In this document: positions 1 to 9,244 of the stretch, piece after piece
How positions within the stretch are numbered: position 1 is the stretch's first letter
How the letters are laid out: every line of letters begins with the position of its first letter
Assembly (NCBI RefSeq): GCF_000261365.1
Contig: NZ_AJVC01000004.1
Location: forward strand, 310,001 to 374,000
DNA from: Herbaspirillum sp. GW103
Lineage (GTDB): Bacteria; Pseudomonadota; Gammaproteobacteria; Burkholderiales; Burkholderiaceae_D
Reading direction: 5' to 3'
DNA length: 64,000 nt
The notes under the pieces: model-generated
What the model saw: the letters and a program-made list of their open reading frames with translations, nothing else
Databases searched by the model: none
What the model was told of the DNA's origin: nothing
Program-made: the position numbers and the translations under genes

Positions 1-210
1 AGCGAGGCGCTCAGCCGCGATTACGCTTACACGCTGGAACTGCTGAGCAACGATGCCGGCGAGCTGGTGCAGGCCTATTGTGTCGATATCTCCCACACCG
101 CAGCCGACCCGGCCGGCAATTTCTGGATAGGCTGGTCCAATGTGCAGTGGACCAAGACCCTGATCAAGAAAGTCAGTGAAGCGGGTTGGCGCAGGTTCAT
201 CTTCAGTTGA
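1..210 (+). CDS. C-terminal 69 residues of an unidentified protein (partial, cut by window start)
   Basis: Frame 1 is open from the first base to a TGA at 208-210 and encodes 69 residues ending in WRRFIFS. The stretch is hydrophilic with no motif I can name. It ends exactly where the next gene can begin (TGATG overlap at 208-212), which suggests translational coupling in one operon with the type VI secretion genes downstream. It could be a separate immunity or adaptor gene. It could also be the upstream part of the following toxin-like protein split by a frameshift, because that protein looks short for its family. The sequence left of the window would decide. Confidence 0.5.
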   Translation, partial: SEALSRDYAYTLELLSNDAGELVQAYCVDISHTAADPAGNFWIGWSNVQWTKTLIKKVSEAGWRRFIFS

Positions 211-1094
211 TGTCAGGGGTTGCCATCAAGGTCAGCAACATGAGCAGTGTCGATGTGGCGAGATGGGCAATCGCACAAGCGAAAGAGCAAGGCATCAAAC
301 TGGAGACGGCGCGACAGCAGACCCGAACCGATGCACGCAAGGAAGCCGGCAGAGCAGTCAAGCAAGCCAAGGTGCAGAAGCACTTCGTCTATGAACTGGA
401 TATCGCCAGACTGGAGAAGGAGGGACGCATCGTGCCGGGGACCACCAAGGGGATTGGACTTCCGGGTGTCGCGATGACGCAGAAGTGGCTTGGCTCCGGA
501 TCGCCTCGAGACTTCAGGCTCGGTGTTGCGACCATGATCGTGCAGATGGTGGCGCTGAATTTTGCGATGAAGGATCTGGCGGGCAATGATCAGTTCAATC
601 AGGTCGAGACGCGATTCAAAGCGACGCTGGCAGTCGTCAGTCTAGCGGCGACTATTGTAGAAACAGTAGCGATTAGCGTTGAGAAATCGGTGGAGCATCC
701 ATTGGGTGCGTTTATTCGAAAGCAGTGGGCAGCGAGTTACGGACGTGCTGCCAAGATCGTCTTCCATGCTCGGGGGACCGGATTAATCGCAGGGCTTTTT
801 GCAGCGGGATGGGATCTCGTCGTCAATGCACCTAAAGCATTTAAGGAAGAAAACTACGGCTTAACTTTGCTTTATATCTTGAGCGGAGCGTTAGGAGTAC
901 GAATCTCGTTCGCCGTCTTCTTTCCCCTATCCTGGCCGATCCTTCTCCTGTCTATCGCCATTGGAGTTGCAGTTTCGGTTGCGAATACGAGCGCTTTAAA
1001 GACGTGGATATCGCGCTGCGAATTTTCCAAGGGCGAGAAGTATACGTCCTTCGAGGAGCAAGTAAACGGACATTACGACGCTGTAGGAGGATAA
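210..1094 (+). CDS. Membrane protein resembling the C-terminal part of VasX/BTH_I2691-type T6SS effectors
   Basis: A 294-residue protein if started at ATG 210, which overlaps the upstream stop; TTG 186 and ATG 240 are alternatives. After a charged, Lys/Arg-rich N-terminal third there are several hydrophobic segments, near residues 104-120, 138-155, 190-207 and a long pair at about 220-275. This pattern, and the immediate DUF6708 and PAAR neighbours, recall the C-terminal membrane region of VasX/BTH_I2691-like pore-forming type VI effectors, which are normally around 900 residues or more. That assignment is from memory of the family and is inference. The missing N-terminal half points to either a split gene or a stand-alone derivative. 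It ends within the Shine-Dalgarno region of the next gene (TAA at 1092-1094). Confidence 0.5.
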   Translation: MSGVAIKVSNMSSVDVARWAIAQAKEQGIKLETARQQTRTDARKEAGRAVKQAKVQKHFVYELDIARLEKEGRIVPGTTKGIGLPGVAMTQKWLGSGSPRDFRLGVATMIVQMVALNFAMKDLAGNDQFNQVETRFKATLAVVSLAATIVETVAISVEKSVEHPLGAFIRKQWAASYGRAAKIVFHARGTGLIAGLFAAGWDLVVNAPKAFKEENYGLTLLYILSGALGVRISFAVFFPLSWPILLLSIAIGVAVSVANTSALKTWISRCEFSKGEKYTSFEEQVNGHYDAVGG

Positions 1095-1096
1095 GA

Positions 1097-2176
1097 ATGG
1101 ACGAACGATCATTTCCTTGCAAAGTAGGTCGTCCTATTCCGGAATGGGATTTTCGGCATCGCTTACCCATCGATACCGCAGTCAGCTCTGACTGCAAAGA
1201 TACCGCAGCCATCTTTAGAATTAACTCGACGTACATGGATGTCACGGATCAACCGTATCAATATCGGCAGTGGCAAGCTGGAGGAGTATTCATTGTCACC
1301 TTTTTTTCAGCACTACTAATGGCAACCTTAATAAAAATTATCTTAATTCCGGTATCGACGATCGGTGTAGGAGTGGTTGCCGTCTACTGCACTTTAATCG
1401 GATCAATGATCGGTATGGCATATATGGCGTTCAACTATGGTCGCGACGAATATTTCGCACTAAACCGACGACCAATCCGATTCAATCACAAAGAGAAAAA
1501 AATTTACGCCATCCGCCATCGCAGCTTCTTTGGCAACCCAGGCCAAGGTGATATCACATGGGAAGTTCCATGGGATGAAAACGCCATCTTCTGTATCCAC
1601 CGAGGCGTGGTCCATCAAAGGAACGTCTACCATATTCGATACTACGAAGTTGATCAAAACAACAACGTCACCCGCGCCTTCGCGATAGGCAGAGAATGGG
1701 AGGAGGACGAGAGTCTGGAGGATCTGCTCTCACAGTGGAACTACTGGTGCTGGTACATGAATCACGGCCCAGCGGAATTACCCAAACCCCTGCTCTTCTT
1801 CAAAGAAAAGGAAAACATATTGGAGAGTTTTCTGTTCTGTCTGTATGGATTTGGAATGCGTGCGAGCGCGGCCTATCGCATCTCCATGATGCCATTCGTC
1901 TTGCTGATGACCAGCCACCGCCTGATGGCACTCTGGACCTGCCGCGATCCAATCTGGCCTGACGCGGTAGCCAAGGTCAGCGTCATTGAGCCTGACGATC
2001 CATTCGATCAACCGTCCGGGAACACTCCCGTGGGTTGGGCAGAAACTGTCCACGCTATTGATCGTGGCGAATATCCCGATGGCGATAAACGAGAAATGAA
2101 AAACTGGTCTGGCGAAAAGAATCCTGCTCTTAACGCTCTACTTTGGGCGAAAGACATCCCTCCCCCAACAAGATAA
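1097..2176 (+). CDS. DUF6708 domain protein, T6SS-associated
   Basis: A 359-residue protein. ATG 1097 is chosen because GGAGG lies at 1086-1090, seven bases upstream; the longer open frame from 1004 would overlap the preceding gene. Residues about 55-105 form two adjacent membrane segments. The remainder is a soluble domain rich in Trp and Tyr, with an N-terminal NRRPIRFN stretch and a central EVPWDE stretch typical of DUF6708 proteins. These proteins are commonly encoded next to VasX/BTH_I2691-like toxins and PAAR proteins and are thought to be immunity or accessory factors; the exact role is unproven. Its stop overlaps the next ATG (TAATG at 2174-2178). Local GC is lower than in flanking core genes, in keeping with horizontally exchanged T6SS cargo. 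Confidence 0.6.
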   Translation: MDERSFPCKVGRPIPEWDFRHRLPIDTAVSSDCKDTAAIFRINSTYMDVTDQPYQYRQWQAGGVFIVTFFSALLMATLIKIILIPVSTIGVGVVAVYCTLIGSMIGMAYMAFNYGRDEYFALNRRPIRFNHKEKKIYAIRHRSFFGNPGQGDITWEVPWDENAIFCIHRGVVHQRNVYHIRYYEVDQNNNVTRAFAIGREWEEDESLEDLLSQWNYWCWYMNHGPAELPKPLLFFKEKENILESFLFCLYGFGMRASAAYRISMMPFVLLMTSHRLMALWTCRDPIWPDAVAKVSVIEPDDPFDQPSGNTPVGWAETVHAIDRGEYPDGDKREMKNWSGEKNPALNALLWAKDIPPPTR

Positions 2177-2451
2177 TGAAAGCGCCCATGAAAGACCATC
2201 AAGGCCGAGCCGTGATCCGCCTCGGCGACAAAACCTCCCACGGCGGCGAAGTCATTTCCGCCTGCGACTCGCTCAAAGCCATGGGCAAAGCCGTCGCGCT
2301 CGAAGCAGACATGACATTCTGCCCCAAGTGCAAGGGCCAGTTCGCCATCCAGCCCGGTGGCGGCGGCAGCACCCGCAAGCATCATGGCAAGCAGGTGGCC
2401 TATCACGGAGATACCACCGCCTGCGGTGCCACCCTGATCGCTTCACTGTAA
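2176..2451 (+). CDS. PAAR-domain protein (T6SS spike tip)
   Basis: A 91-residue protein from ATG 2176, overlapping the previous stop; ATG 2188 would give 87 residues. It contains the PAAR-type opening AVIRLGDKTSHGG, a central CPKCKGQF pair of cysteines and a late HHGKQVAYHGD stretch, so it is a single compact PAAR domain with nothing attached. PAAR proteins cap the VgrG spike of the type VI secretion needle and carry or recruit effectors. Being last in this four-gene run, it is probably the tip dedicated to the toxin-like protein upstream. No VgrG or T6SS structural genes are in the window. Confidence 0.8.
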   Translation: MKAPMKDHQGRAVIRLGDKTSHGGEVISACDSLKAMGKAVALEADMTFCPKCKGQFAIQPGGGGSTRKHHGKQVAYHGDTTACGATLIASL

Positions 2452-2482
2452 AAAACTGAAGCTGTCACCAGCAACCAGACCA

Positions 2483-3892
2483 TCATTGCCCGTCGTCAGA
2501 CTGCTCCTTCTTGAGCTCCGCAAACTTGGCCGCCATGGTTGGATTGCCCCGCGTCAATCGCTTGATGGTCACATCCTGCGCCTTGTCATTGGCCAGACGC
2601 AGGTTGCGGTCAGTACCGAGCAGGGCTTCCTTGGTCTTCTGCAAGTGGTCGATGGATTTGTCGATCTCATCGATGGCCGTCTGGAAGCGGCGCGAGGCCA
2701 GGTCGTAGTTCTTGGCGAAGGCCGCCTTGAAGGTGTCCAGCTCGGATTCGAAGTTGGTGATGTCGATGTTCTGCGCCTTCACCAGCGCCAGCTCGGTCTT
2801 GTATTTCAGCGAGTTGAGCGCAGCATTGCGCAGCAACGTGATGATGGGAATGAAGAACTGCGGACGTACCACGTACATCTTCGGATAGCGGTGGAAGACA
2901 TCCACGATCCCGGTGTTGTACAGCTCGCTCTCCGGCTCCAGCATCGAAACCAGGACGGCGTATTCGCAGCCCTTCTCCTGACGGTCCTTGTCCAGTTCCT
3001 TGAGGAAGTCTTCATTGCGATTCTTGGTGGCGGTGTGATCGTTCTCATTCTTCATCTCGAACATGATGGAGACAATCTCGGTGCCGGCTTCATCCGTATC
3101 ACGGAAGATGTAGTCACCCTTGCTGCCGCTGCGCGCATCGTTGTCCTTCTCGAAATACGCGCGCGGGAAGGCGGTGGCGCGGATACGGTTGAACTCGGTT
3201 TCGCAATGCTGCTCCAGCGTCTCGCCGACCATCTTGGTCGATAGCCGCGCCTTCATGTCGCGCAGGCGCTCGATCATGTCTTCGCGGTCCTTGAGCTGGG
3301 TCTCGTATTTGTCCTTGAGTGATTTCTCGGCCAGCTGTTTTTCCAGCTCGGCGCGCATCAGGTTGTTCCTGAGTTCGTCGCGCTCCTTCTCCACCACGCC
3401 GACGGCCTCGTTCACGGCCAGCTTCTGGGTCAGCGCGATGGAATCCATCTTCGCTTTCAATGCCTGGATCTCGGCATCCTTCTCACTGACGGTCTGCTGC
3501 AATTGCCGGGCGAGGCGAGCCTCGGCCAATTGCTGGTCGGCGAGCTTTTCTTTTCTGGCCTGTTCGAGTTCATTGGCCAGCTTGTCGCGCTCGCGCTCGA
3601 CATTGGCCATGGCTTCGGCCACGGCCATCTTCTGCGCCATTTCACCGGCTTCCAGTCTTGCCTTCAATTCCTGGATCTCGGCATCGCGCGCTGCCGCGGC
3701 CTTCTGCAATTGCGCCTCGGCCTTGGCGCTCGCCAGCGCGATGGCGTTGCGCTTGTCCTGCTCGGCCAGCTCCAGGCGCTCGTGCAATTGCTGCTCGAAG
3801 GCACTGTCGCGCACTTGCGAGAGGATGTCGGCATAGCCGGCCTCATCGATCTTGAAGGCTTTGCCGCAGTGGGGGCAGATGATGTCGTGCAT
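2483..3892 (-). CDS. DUF2130 domain-containing protein with long coiled coil
   Basis: A 469-residue protein. The N-terminus (residues 1-12) has CPHCGKAF, a CxxC knuckle as in zinc ribbons. Residues about 30-220 are almost entirely charged heptad-like sequence (many Glu/Lys/Arg/Gln with spaced Leu/Ala) and should form a long coiled coil. The C-terminal half (about 225-440) is the DUF2130 domain, which resembles restriction-like nuclease folds; a GDYIFRD...[10 protein letters not shown] segment could hold the acidic/Lys core of such a site. No cellular function is established for the family. It is a single-gene unit, converging on the T6SS module and pointing away from the tRNA. Confidence 0.8.
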   Translation of the reverse strand: MHDIICPHCGKAFKIDEAGYADILSQVRDSAFEQQLHERLELAEQDKRNAIALASAKAEAQLQKAAAARDAEIQELKARLEAGEMAQKMAVAEAMANVERERDKLANELEQARKEKLADQQLAEARLARQLQQTVSEKDAEIQALKAKMDSIALTQKLAVNEAVGVVEKERDELRNNLMRAELEKQLAEKSLKDKYETQLKDREDMIERLRDMKARLSTKMVGETLEQHCETEFNRIRATAFPRAYFEKDNDARSGSKGDYIFRDTDEAGTEIVSIMFEMKNENDHTATKNRNEDFLKELDKDRQEKGCEYAVLVSMLEPESELYNTGIVDVFHRYPKMYVVRPQFFIPIITLLRNAALNSLKYKTELALVKAQNIDITNFESELDTFKAAFAKNYDLASRRFQTAIDEIDKSIDHLQKTKEALLGTDRNLRLANDKAQDVTIKRLTRGNPTMAAKFAELKKEQSDDGQ

Positions 3893-4001
3893 GGATGCTC
3901 GGGTCCTGTTCTTGTCAGATGACCGCTAGCTTAACGGATCGCGCCCGCGGAGCAGAGAGAGAAAACGAGGAAAGAAAATCGGCAGGAAAGGCAGGAATGC
4001 A

Positions 4002-4026
4002 AAAAGCCCGCACAAGGCGGGCTTTT
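4002..4026 (-). terminator. Intrinsic terminator of tRNA-Val
   Basis: A 10-bp perfect inverted repeat, AAAAGCCCGC (4002-4011) and GCGGGCTTTT (4017-4026), with a 5-base loop. It lies just downstream of the tRNA 3' end on the minus strand. The A/T ends give the minus-strand transcript a terminal U stretch. Confidence 0.8.
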
Positions 4027-4033
4027 CTGAATT

Positions 4034-4108
4034 TGGTGGAAAGTGCAAGGTTTGAACTTGCGACCCCTGCAGTGTGAATGCAGTGCTCTACCACTGAGCT
4101 AACCTTCC
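4034..4108 (-). tRNA. tRNA-Val (CAC)
   Basis: The reverse complement folds as a complete 75-nt tRNA with encoded CCA. The acceptor stem is GGAAGGT with ACTTTCC (one G-U pair), the D-arm contains AGCTCAGTGGTAGAGC, the anticodon stem is CTGCA/TGCAG around loop TTCACAC, and the T-arm contains GTTCAAACC. The anticodon CAC reads GUG valine codons, the preferred Val codon type in this GC-rich genome. It stands alone, with its own terminator. Confidence 0.93.
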
Positions 4109-4255
4109 GTACCTGACTGGTTTGTTGCTGCAGAACCAATCGAGAAGCGAGATTATGCCAACGTTTTTCGACCTGTGCAAGTGCTTCGTAAATAATTCTT
4201 CATTTTTTATCGAAAGCGCTGCCGGATGACGACAAAGACCTGACCAACATCAGCC

Positions 4256-4990
4256 TCACGCCGCTTCAGCGGCCGCCTCCGGTGGCGGCGGTTCGAAGCG
4301 CCACACACAGCTGCCGCGCGCTTCCTTGTCAAGCTGGTTGAGCACGTCTTCATGCAGGCCCAGTTCTTCCTCGCTGGCCGTCACCACGATCACTTCGGCC
4401 AGCGGCGCCAGCTCCAGCTTGCCCTCGCCTTCACTGACCTCTTCCTCGGCACCCAGATCCATGGTCAGCGAGTTCTGCCCGCGCGTCATCGACAGATACA
4501 CTTCGGCCAGCAACTCCGCATCCAGCAGCGCACCGTGCAGCACGCGATGGGCGTTGGAGATGCCGTAGCGGTCGCACAGCGCATCAAGCGAATTGCGGCG
4601 GCCCGGGTGCAGTTCCTTGGCCATCTGCAAGGAGTCCACCACATCGGCCACGTGCTCCTTGAACGGCGGCAGGCCCAGCAAGGCCAGCTCCGCATCCAGG
4701 AAGCCGACGTCGAAGGGCGCATTGTGGATGATGATCTGCGCACCACGCACATAGTCCAGGAACTCGGCGGCAATCTGCTTGAAGGTCGGCTTGTCGGCCA
4801 GGAACTCGGTGGTCAGGCCGTGCACGGCCAGCGCGCCTTCTTCGGAGTCGCGCTCGGGATTGATGTAGAAGTGAAGATTCTTGCCCGAAAGCTGGCGATT
4901 GAGCACCTCCACACAGCCGATTTCCAGGATGCGGTTGCCGTTGCGCGGCGAAAGGCCCGTGGTTTCGGTATCGAGGATGATCTGACGCAT
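4256..4990 (-). CDS. dnaQ: DNA polymerase III epsilon subunit (3'-5' proofreading exonuclease)
   Basis: A 244-residue protein with the full DEDDh exonuclease set: Asp7 and Glu9 in LDTETTG, Asp94 in HNAPFDVGF, His152 and Asp157 in LHGALLDAELL. It removes mismatched 3' ends as part of the polymerase III core and binds the alpha subunit through its C-terminus. Here the tail beyond residue 190 is acidic and then Ala/Pro-rich. Length matches E. coli DnaQ (243). It lies directly downstream of rnhA on the same strand. In E. coli the two genes are also adjacent but divergent, so the neighbourhood is conserved although the orientation differs. Confidence 0.95.
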   Translation of the reverse strand: MRQIILDTETTGLSPRNGNRILEIGCVEVLNRQLSGKNLHFYINPERDSEEGALAVHGLTTEFLADKPTFKQIAAEFLDYVRGAQIIIHNAPFDVGFLDAELALLGLPPFKEHVADVVDSLQMAKELHPGRRNSLDALCDRYGISNAHRVLHGALLDAELLAEVYLSMTRGQNSLTMDLGAEEEVSEGEGKLELAPLAEVIVVTASEEELGLHEDVLNQLDKEARGSCVWRFEPPPPEAAAEAA

Positions 4991-5051
4991 GCTTGCTCCT
5001 GCTGATGTTGATGCTGCTAAAACACTGATATGAAAGAAAAAACCGCCCCGC

Positions 5052-5486
5052 TCAGCCTATGCTGTCCACGCCGCGATTGGCCAGCTGGTCGGCGCGCTCG
5101 TTGCCGGCGTGGCCATTGTGCCCGCGCACCCAGCGCCACTCGACCTGGTGCTGCTGCTGGGCGGCGTCCAGCGCCTGCCACAGGTCGGCATTCTTGACCG
5201 GCTCCTTGCTGGCGGTCTTCCAGCCGCGCGCCTTCCAGCCGTGGATCCACTCGCTGATGCCCTTCTGCACATACTGGCTGTCGGTATGCACCACCACTTC
5301 GCAGGGACGCTTCAAGGCATTGAGCGCCTGGATCACCGCCATCAGCTCCATGCGGTTGTTGGTGGTGTTGGGCTCGCCACCGAAGATTTCCTTCTCCTTG
5401 CCACCGGCCACCAGCAAGGCGCCCCAGCCGCCACGGCCAGGATTGCCCTTGCAGGCACCATCGGAATAGATCTCTACTTTATCCAT
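5052..5486 (-). CDS. rnhA: Ribonuclease HI
   Basis: A 144-residue protein if begun at the ATG ending at 5486; the frame stays open upstream to 5765 but that part reads antisense-like and overlaps the methyltransferase. Catalytic residues are in place: Asp9 (SDGAC), Glu47 (NRMEL), Asp69 (HTDSQY), His123 (RGHNGH) and Asp133 (NERAD). It cleaves the RNA strand of RNA-DNA hybrids, helping to remove primers and R-loops. The Trp/Lys-rich handle (about residues 78-99) used for substrate binding is present. It sits between the methyltransferase and dnaQ on the same strand. Confidence 0.95.
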   Translation of the reverse strand: MDKVEIYSDGACKGNPGRGGWGALLVAGGKEKEIFGGEPNTTNNRMELMAVIQALNALKRPCEVVVHTDSQYVQKGISEWIHGWKARGWKTASKEPVKNADLWQALDAAQQQHQVEWRWVRGHNGHAGNERADQLANRGVDSIG

Positions 5487-5575
5487 ACTCTTCACTTCAA
5501 TCGGTTTGCCCATGCACATTGGCGCATGATAAGCGGGCCGCGATGATACCTGATCTCGCTGCAAGGCCCGTAGAT

Positions 5576-6370
5576 TCAGTCGGTCTTGTGGATGCGATTG
5601 GTCACCGGCACGCCACGCGGGGCCTTCAGCTTCTGGCGTTGCAACGCCGGGCCGATCAGGCGCATGCCCGGCACCCGCTTGATGGCCTGGACGATGTAGA
5701 CCGCGCCGAAATACGGCCACCAGCGGTCGCCGGCCTTTTCCATGAAGCCGAAGCGGTCCAGCCATTGCGCGGTCTCGCAGGGCGGGGCGTAGCAGCCGAA
5801 GTGGCCGCGATTGACCTCCATGTTCAGCAACTTGAGCCAGTCCTTCAGGCGCGGCAGGCGGATGAATTCACCATCCTGCGGCAGGAAATGCGCACCGGTC
5901 AGGCGGCCGGCGGCCTGGCGCATGCCCCACAGGCTGCTGGGATTGAAGCCGCAGATGATGACCTGCCCTTCCGGAATCAAGACCCGCTCCACCTCGCGCA
6001 GTACCTGATGCGGCTCGGCGGCAAACTCCAGCACGTGCGGCAGCACCACCAGGTCCAGGCTCTGCGTGGCGAAAGGCAGTTCGCCGAAGTCCGGCGTCAC
6101 CACCTGCGGGATTTCCAGCTCGGACTGCCCTTCCACCGGCATGCGCTTGTCGGCCAGCCAGCGATAGGGCATGCGGTTGGCCTGCAGCGCGTGGATCTGG
6201 GGTGAACCGATCTGCACGGCGTTGAAGCCGAAGATGTCCGCCGTCAGCGCATTGAGATGGCGCTGCTCCCACTGGCGCAGATAGTCGCCGATAGGCGTCT
6301 GCAACCAGGCGGCCAGGTCTATAATTTCGGCGTTGTTCGCAGTCACTGCAGTGTCAGCCTTGTCAGCCAT
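5576..6370 (-). CDS. Class I SAM-dependent methyltransferase (YafS-like)
   Basis: A 264-residue protein with a Methyltransf_11-like core: [22 protein letters not shown] (about residues 89-110) matches the post-I/motif IV region with its Asp-Leu-Val-Val core, followed by [21 protein letters not shown], the usual motif V/VI. The N-terminal glycine-rich motif I is not canonical. The substrate is unknown. The same gene order (gloB, methyltransferase yafS, rnhA, dnaQ) occurs in E. coli, which supports orthology with YafS. Its start codon is only 17 bp from that of gloB, which runs the other way. Confidence 0.85.
   Translation of the reverse strand: MADKADTAVTANNAEIIDLAAWLQTPIGDYLRQWEQRHLNALTADIFGFNAVQIGSPQIHALQANRMPYRWLADKRMPVEGQSELEIPQVVTPDFGELPFATQSLDLVVLPHVLEFAAEPHQVLREVERVLIPEGQVIICGFNPSSLWGMRQAAGRLTGAHFLPQDGEFIRLPRLKDWLKLLNMEVNRGHFGCYAPPCETAQWLDRFGFMEKAGDRWWPYFGAVYIVQAIKRVPGMRLIGPALQRQKLKAPRGVPVTNRIHKTD
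6320..6325 (+). promoter_or_regulatory. Possible -10 box for gloB inside the methyltransferase gene
   Basis: A perfect TATAAT at 6320-6325 lies 62 bp before the gloB start codon, inside the 5' end of the oppositely oriented methyltransferase gene. No good -35 was found at the usual spacing. Because only 17 bp separate the two start codons, each promoter must lie within the other gene. This is a candidate only. Confidence 0.35.
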
Positions 6371-6387
6371 CTCTTCTTTCGCGCCTC

Positions 6388-7227
6388 ATGACCCAGCCAG
6401 CCCAGCCAGCTCAAGCAGATCAGAAAACTTCATTGGACGTCCTGGCCGTACCGGCGTTCGACGACAATTACCTGTGGATCATCCATGACGGCCGCCATGC
6501 CGCCGTGGTCGACCCCGGCGACGCGGTCCCCGTCCTGGCCGCATTGCAGGCCGAGGGCCTGACATTGGCCGCTATTCTACTGACTCATCACCATGCTGAC
6601 CATGTCGGCGGTGTGCTTGAGCTGGCGCGCAGTGCCGTCAGCGACGCCTTCCCGAACATCCCCGTCTATGGCCCGGCGCGCGAGCATTCCCGCATCAAGG
6701 GCATGACGATCCCGCTGCACGGGAATGACGAAGTGAAGATTGCTTCCCTGGGCCTGTCGCTGCAGGTCATCGACGTACCCGGCCACACGCTCGGTCACAT
6801 TGCCTATTACGCGGCAGATCAAGGCCTGCTGTTCTGTGGCGATACCCTTTTTGCAGGAGGATGCGGGCGCCTCTTCGAAGGCACGGCAGCACAGATGGTC
6901 CAATCACTGACCAGGCTCGCCAGCCTGCCCGGCGATACACAAGTGTATTGCGCCCATGAGTACACCCTCTCCAATCTGAAGTTCGCTGCCGAGGTCGAGC
7001 CCGGCAATGAAGCGCTGACCGCACGGATCCTGCGCGAGCGTGCCAGACGCGAACGCGGGGAGGCGACCGTACCGACCAGCATCGCCCTGGAGCGCGCTAC
7101 CAACCCCTTCCTGCGCACCGGCGAAAAGGAAATCCTCGAATCGCTGCAAAAGGCAGGTCGTTTGACGCAGTTGGACGACGTTAGCAGCTTCGCGGCCCTG
7201 CGCGAATGGAAAAATACCTACAGATAA
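6388..7227 (+). CDS. gloB: Hydroxyacylglutathione hydrolase (glyoxalase II)
   Basis: A 279-residue metallo-beta-lactamase-fold enzyme with the hallmark THHHADH at residues 66-72, a downstream PGHTLGH metal-ligand motif, and [17 protein letters not shown] carrying the bridging Asp. It hydrolyses S-D-lactoylglutathione to D-lactate and glutathione, the second step of methylglyoxal detoxification, in the cytoplasm. Slightly longer than E. coli GloB (251) because of an N-terminal Gln/Ala/Pro-rich extension of about 15 residues. A C-terminal basic region ([14 protein letters not shown]) suits glutathione-substrate binding. Confidence 0.94.
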   Translation: MTQPAQPAQADQKTSLDVLAVPAFDDNYLWIIHDGRHAAVVDPGDAVPVLAALQAEGLTLAAILLTHHHADHVGGVLELARSAVSDAFPNIPVYGPAREHSRIKGMTIPLHGNDEVKIASLGLSLQVIDVPGHTLGHIAYYAADQGLLFCGDTLFAGGCGRLFEGTAAQMVQSLTRLASLPGDTQVYCAHEYTLSNLKFAAEVEPGNEALTARILRERARRERGEATVPTSIALERATNPFLRTGEKEILESLQKAGRLTQLDDVSSFAALREWKNTYR

Positions 7228-7304
7228 GGGGATATTGACAGACGTTCAGGAGCAAATTCCTGCCAAATCAAGGACTTGGCTTTGTAACAGAGGCCAATTT
7301 TTGC

Positions 7305-7334
7305 TTGACTGCCGAAAAGGGTCTTTCGTACACT
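7305..7334 (+). promoter_or_regulatory. Candidate sigma-70 promoter of mltD
   Basis: TTGACT (7305-7310), an 18-base spacer and TACACT (7329-7334). It lies in the 340-base gap between gloB and mltD (7228-7567) and would give a leader of about 230 bases. The rest of that gap holds no convincing gene; the mltD frame is open back to 7235 but lacks coding character there. Confidence 0.45.
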
Positions 7335-7567
7335 CCTTCAATTCCCCAAAATGGGCACCAGCGTTTTTACGAAGTTTTACGAACGCTGTCCACTCTGCAC
7401 CACGCCGGGGAGACTCGCAGCTTCCGACCTTGCATTACCGTCAACCTGCACGCGCCCGTGATCGGACTGATCCGGACTCCGCCGGCAGGAGGTGTCGAGC
7501 TTCATCACAGCTCTGCAACGGAAGCGCCGCACGCAAACTTTTGCCTCTGGTACAGGATATCGCCCAC

Positions 7568-9094
7568 ATGCAGCGTACTTTGAAACAACTCGCCATTGCC
7601 GCCCTGTTCTGCGCTGGTACCCCGCTGCTCTCCCACGCCAACGATATCTCGATCTACCCCGCCCCCTTCAATGCGATCAATCCCGAACTGGCCGGCAATG
7701 CCCTGCCGGGGATGAACGACATCGACATCTGGACGCGCATTCGCAAGGGCTTCGGGATTCCCGATCTGGACAATGCCTTGGTGGAGAGCCAGACCCAGTG
7801 GTACAGCTCCCGTCCCGACTACATCCAGCGCACCACGGTGCGCGCCTCGCGCTATCTGTTCCACGTCGTGCAGGAGCTGGAAAAGCGCGGCATGCCCACC
7901 GAACTGGCGCTGCTGCCTTTCATCGAATCGGCCTTCAATCCGGAGGCACTGTCCACCGCCAAGGCAGCGGGCATGTGGCAGTTCATTCCCTCCACCGGGC
8001 GTGACTACAACCTCAAGCAGAACATGTTTACCGACGAGCGCCGCGACGTGCTGGCCTCCACCGATGCCGCGCTGACCTATCTGCAGAAGCTCTATGGCAT
8101 GTTCGGCGACTGGCAACTGGCGCTGGCGGCCTACAACTGGGGCGAGGGCTCGGTGCAGCGCGCAGTCAACCGCAATCTCGCCGCCGGCCTGCCGATCGAC
8201 TTCAATACGCTGTCGGCGCAGATGCCCGCCGAGACCCGCAACTACGTACCCAAGCTGCAGGCAGTCAAGAACATCATCGCCAATCCGGCCGCCTACGATA
8301 TCGCTCTGCCCAAGGTGGACAACCAGCCCTACTTCGTCACCATCGGCAAGACCCGCAATATCGACGTGAAGGTCGCCGCGCAACTGGCTGAACTGTCGGT
8401 CGACGAGTTCAAGGCGCTGAACCCGCAGTTCAACCGCCCCGTCATCATCGGTGGCGACGATACCAAGATCCTGCTGCCGGAAAGCAATGCCGAGAAGTTC
8501 AAGGCCAACATGTCCAAGTGGACCCAGGCCTTCTCAACCTGGACGGCGCACACCGTCTCCAGCGCGCGCGAACGCATCGAGACCATCGCCAGCAAGTTCG
8601 GCACCACTCCCGAAGTCATCCGCAGCGTCAACCAGATCCCGCCGCGCATGGTCTTGAAAGCGGGCTCCACGATTCTGGTGCCCAAGAACGAAGAGACTGC
8701 CTCCCTCGATACCGACCTGACCCCGGAAATCGCCGACAACGCCCGCCTGGCCATCGCTCCTGACGTTCCGGAAACCCGCCGCATCTATGTGAAGGCCGGC
8801 AAGCGCGACACCCTGGGCGGCATCGCCAGCCGCTACCACGTGAGCGTGGCGCAGATCAAGCAATGGAACGGCTTGAAGCACGATACCCTGGCAGCCGGCC
8901 AGAGCCTGCAACTGCACGTGGCCAACGTCGCCGTCCATGCGGCCCCGCGACGCGTTGCCTCCCATCGCGCCGCCCCGGCGCGACGTCAGGTCGCCTCGGC
9001 CAAGGCACCGGTGCGCAAGGCAGCCCCGCCGGCCCGCAAGGTGGCCGGAAAGCCGCTGACCCTGGCCTCCGGCAACGGCGCCCGCAAGCAATAA
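7568..9094 (+). CDS. mltD: Membrane-bound lytic murein transglycosylase D
   Basis: A 508-residue protein. ATG 7568 is chosen because it starts a clear signal peptide (residues 1-24, LAIAALFCAGTPLLSHA). Residues about 95-240 form the family 1 SLT domain with catalytic Glu120 in PFIESAFNP, then AAGMWQFIPSTGR and the AAYNWGEGSV motif. Two LysM-like peptidoglycan-binding repeats follow at about 325-372 and 400-445, with a degenerate one before them. The last 60 residues are Ala/Arg/Pro-rich. It cleaves glycan strands in the periplasm to 1,6-anhydromuropeptides. The signal peptide has no clear lipobox, so unlike E. coli MltD it may be soluble or weakly anchored. Confidence 0.92.
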   Translation: MQRTLKQLAIAALFCAGTPLLSHANDISIYPAPFNAINPELAGNALPGMNDIDIWTRIRKGFGIPDLDNALVESQTQWYSSRPDYIQRTTVRASRYLFHVVQELEKRGMPTELALLPFIESAFNPEALSTAKAAGMWQFIPSTGRDYNLKQNMFTDERRDVLASTDAALTYLQKLYGMFGDWQLALAAYNWGEGSVQRAVNRNLAAGLPIDFNTLSAQMPAETRNYVPKLQAVKNIIANPAAYDIALPKVDNQPYFVTIGKTRNIDVKVAAQLAELSVDEFKALNPQFNRPVIIGGDDTKILLPESNAEKFKANMSKWTQAFSTWTAHTVSSARERIETIASKFGTTPEVIRSVNQIPPRMVLKAGSTILVPKNEETASLDTDLTPEIADNARLAIAPDVPETRRIYVKAGKRDTLGGIASRYHVSVAQIKQWNGLKHDTLAAGQSLQLHVANVAVHAAPRRVASHRAAPARRQVASAKAPVRKAAPPARKVAGKPLTLASGNGARKQ

Positions 9095-9192
9095 TCCGGA
9101 GGAAACCGGAGGAGACCCGGGCGGCTCGACCGCCCACTACAAGAAGACGCGCCCCAAGCACGGAAGAAGAAAAACATTGCAGTCTGCATGGA

Positions 9193-9234
9193 CCCGAAGC
9201 CCCGGAGCTGATCCGGACTTCGGGTTTTCTTTTT
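9193..9234 (+). terminator. Intrinsic terminator after mltD
   Basis: CCCGAAG (9193-9199) pairs with CTTCGGG (9218-9224), with a weaker inner TCCGGA pairing, followed by a run of TTTTCTTTTT. It faces the convergent yejF gene. Confidence 0.75.
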
Positions 9235-9244
9235 GGCGAGACCT

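Noticed and set aside
7235-7567. N-terminal extension of mltD in the open frame
   Set aside because: The signal peptide begins at 7568, a promoter lies inside the extension, and the upstream codons lack coding character.
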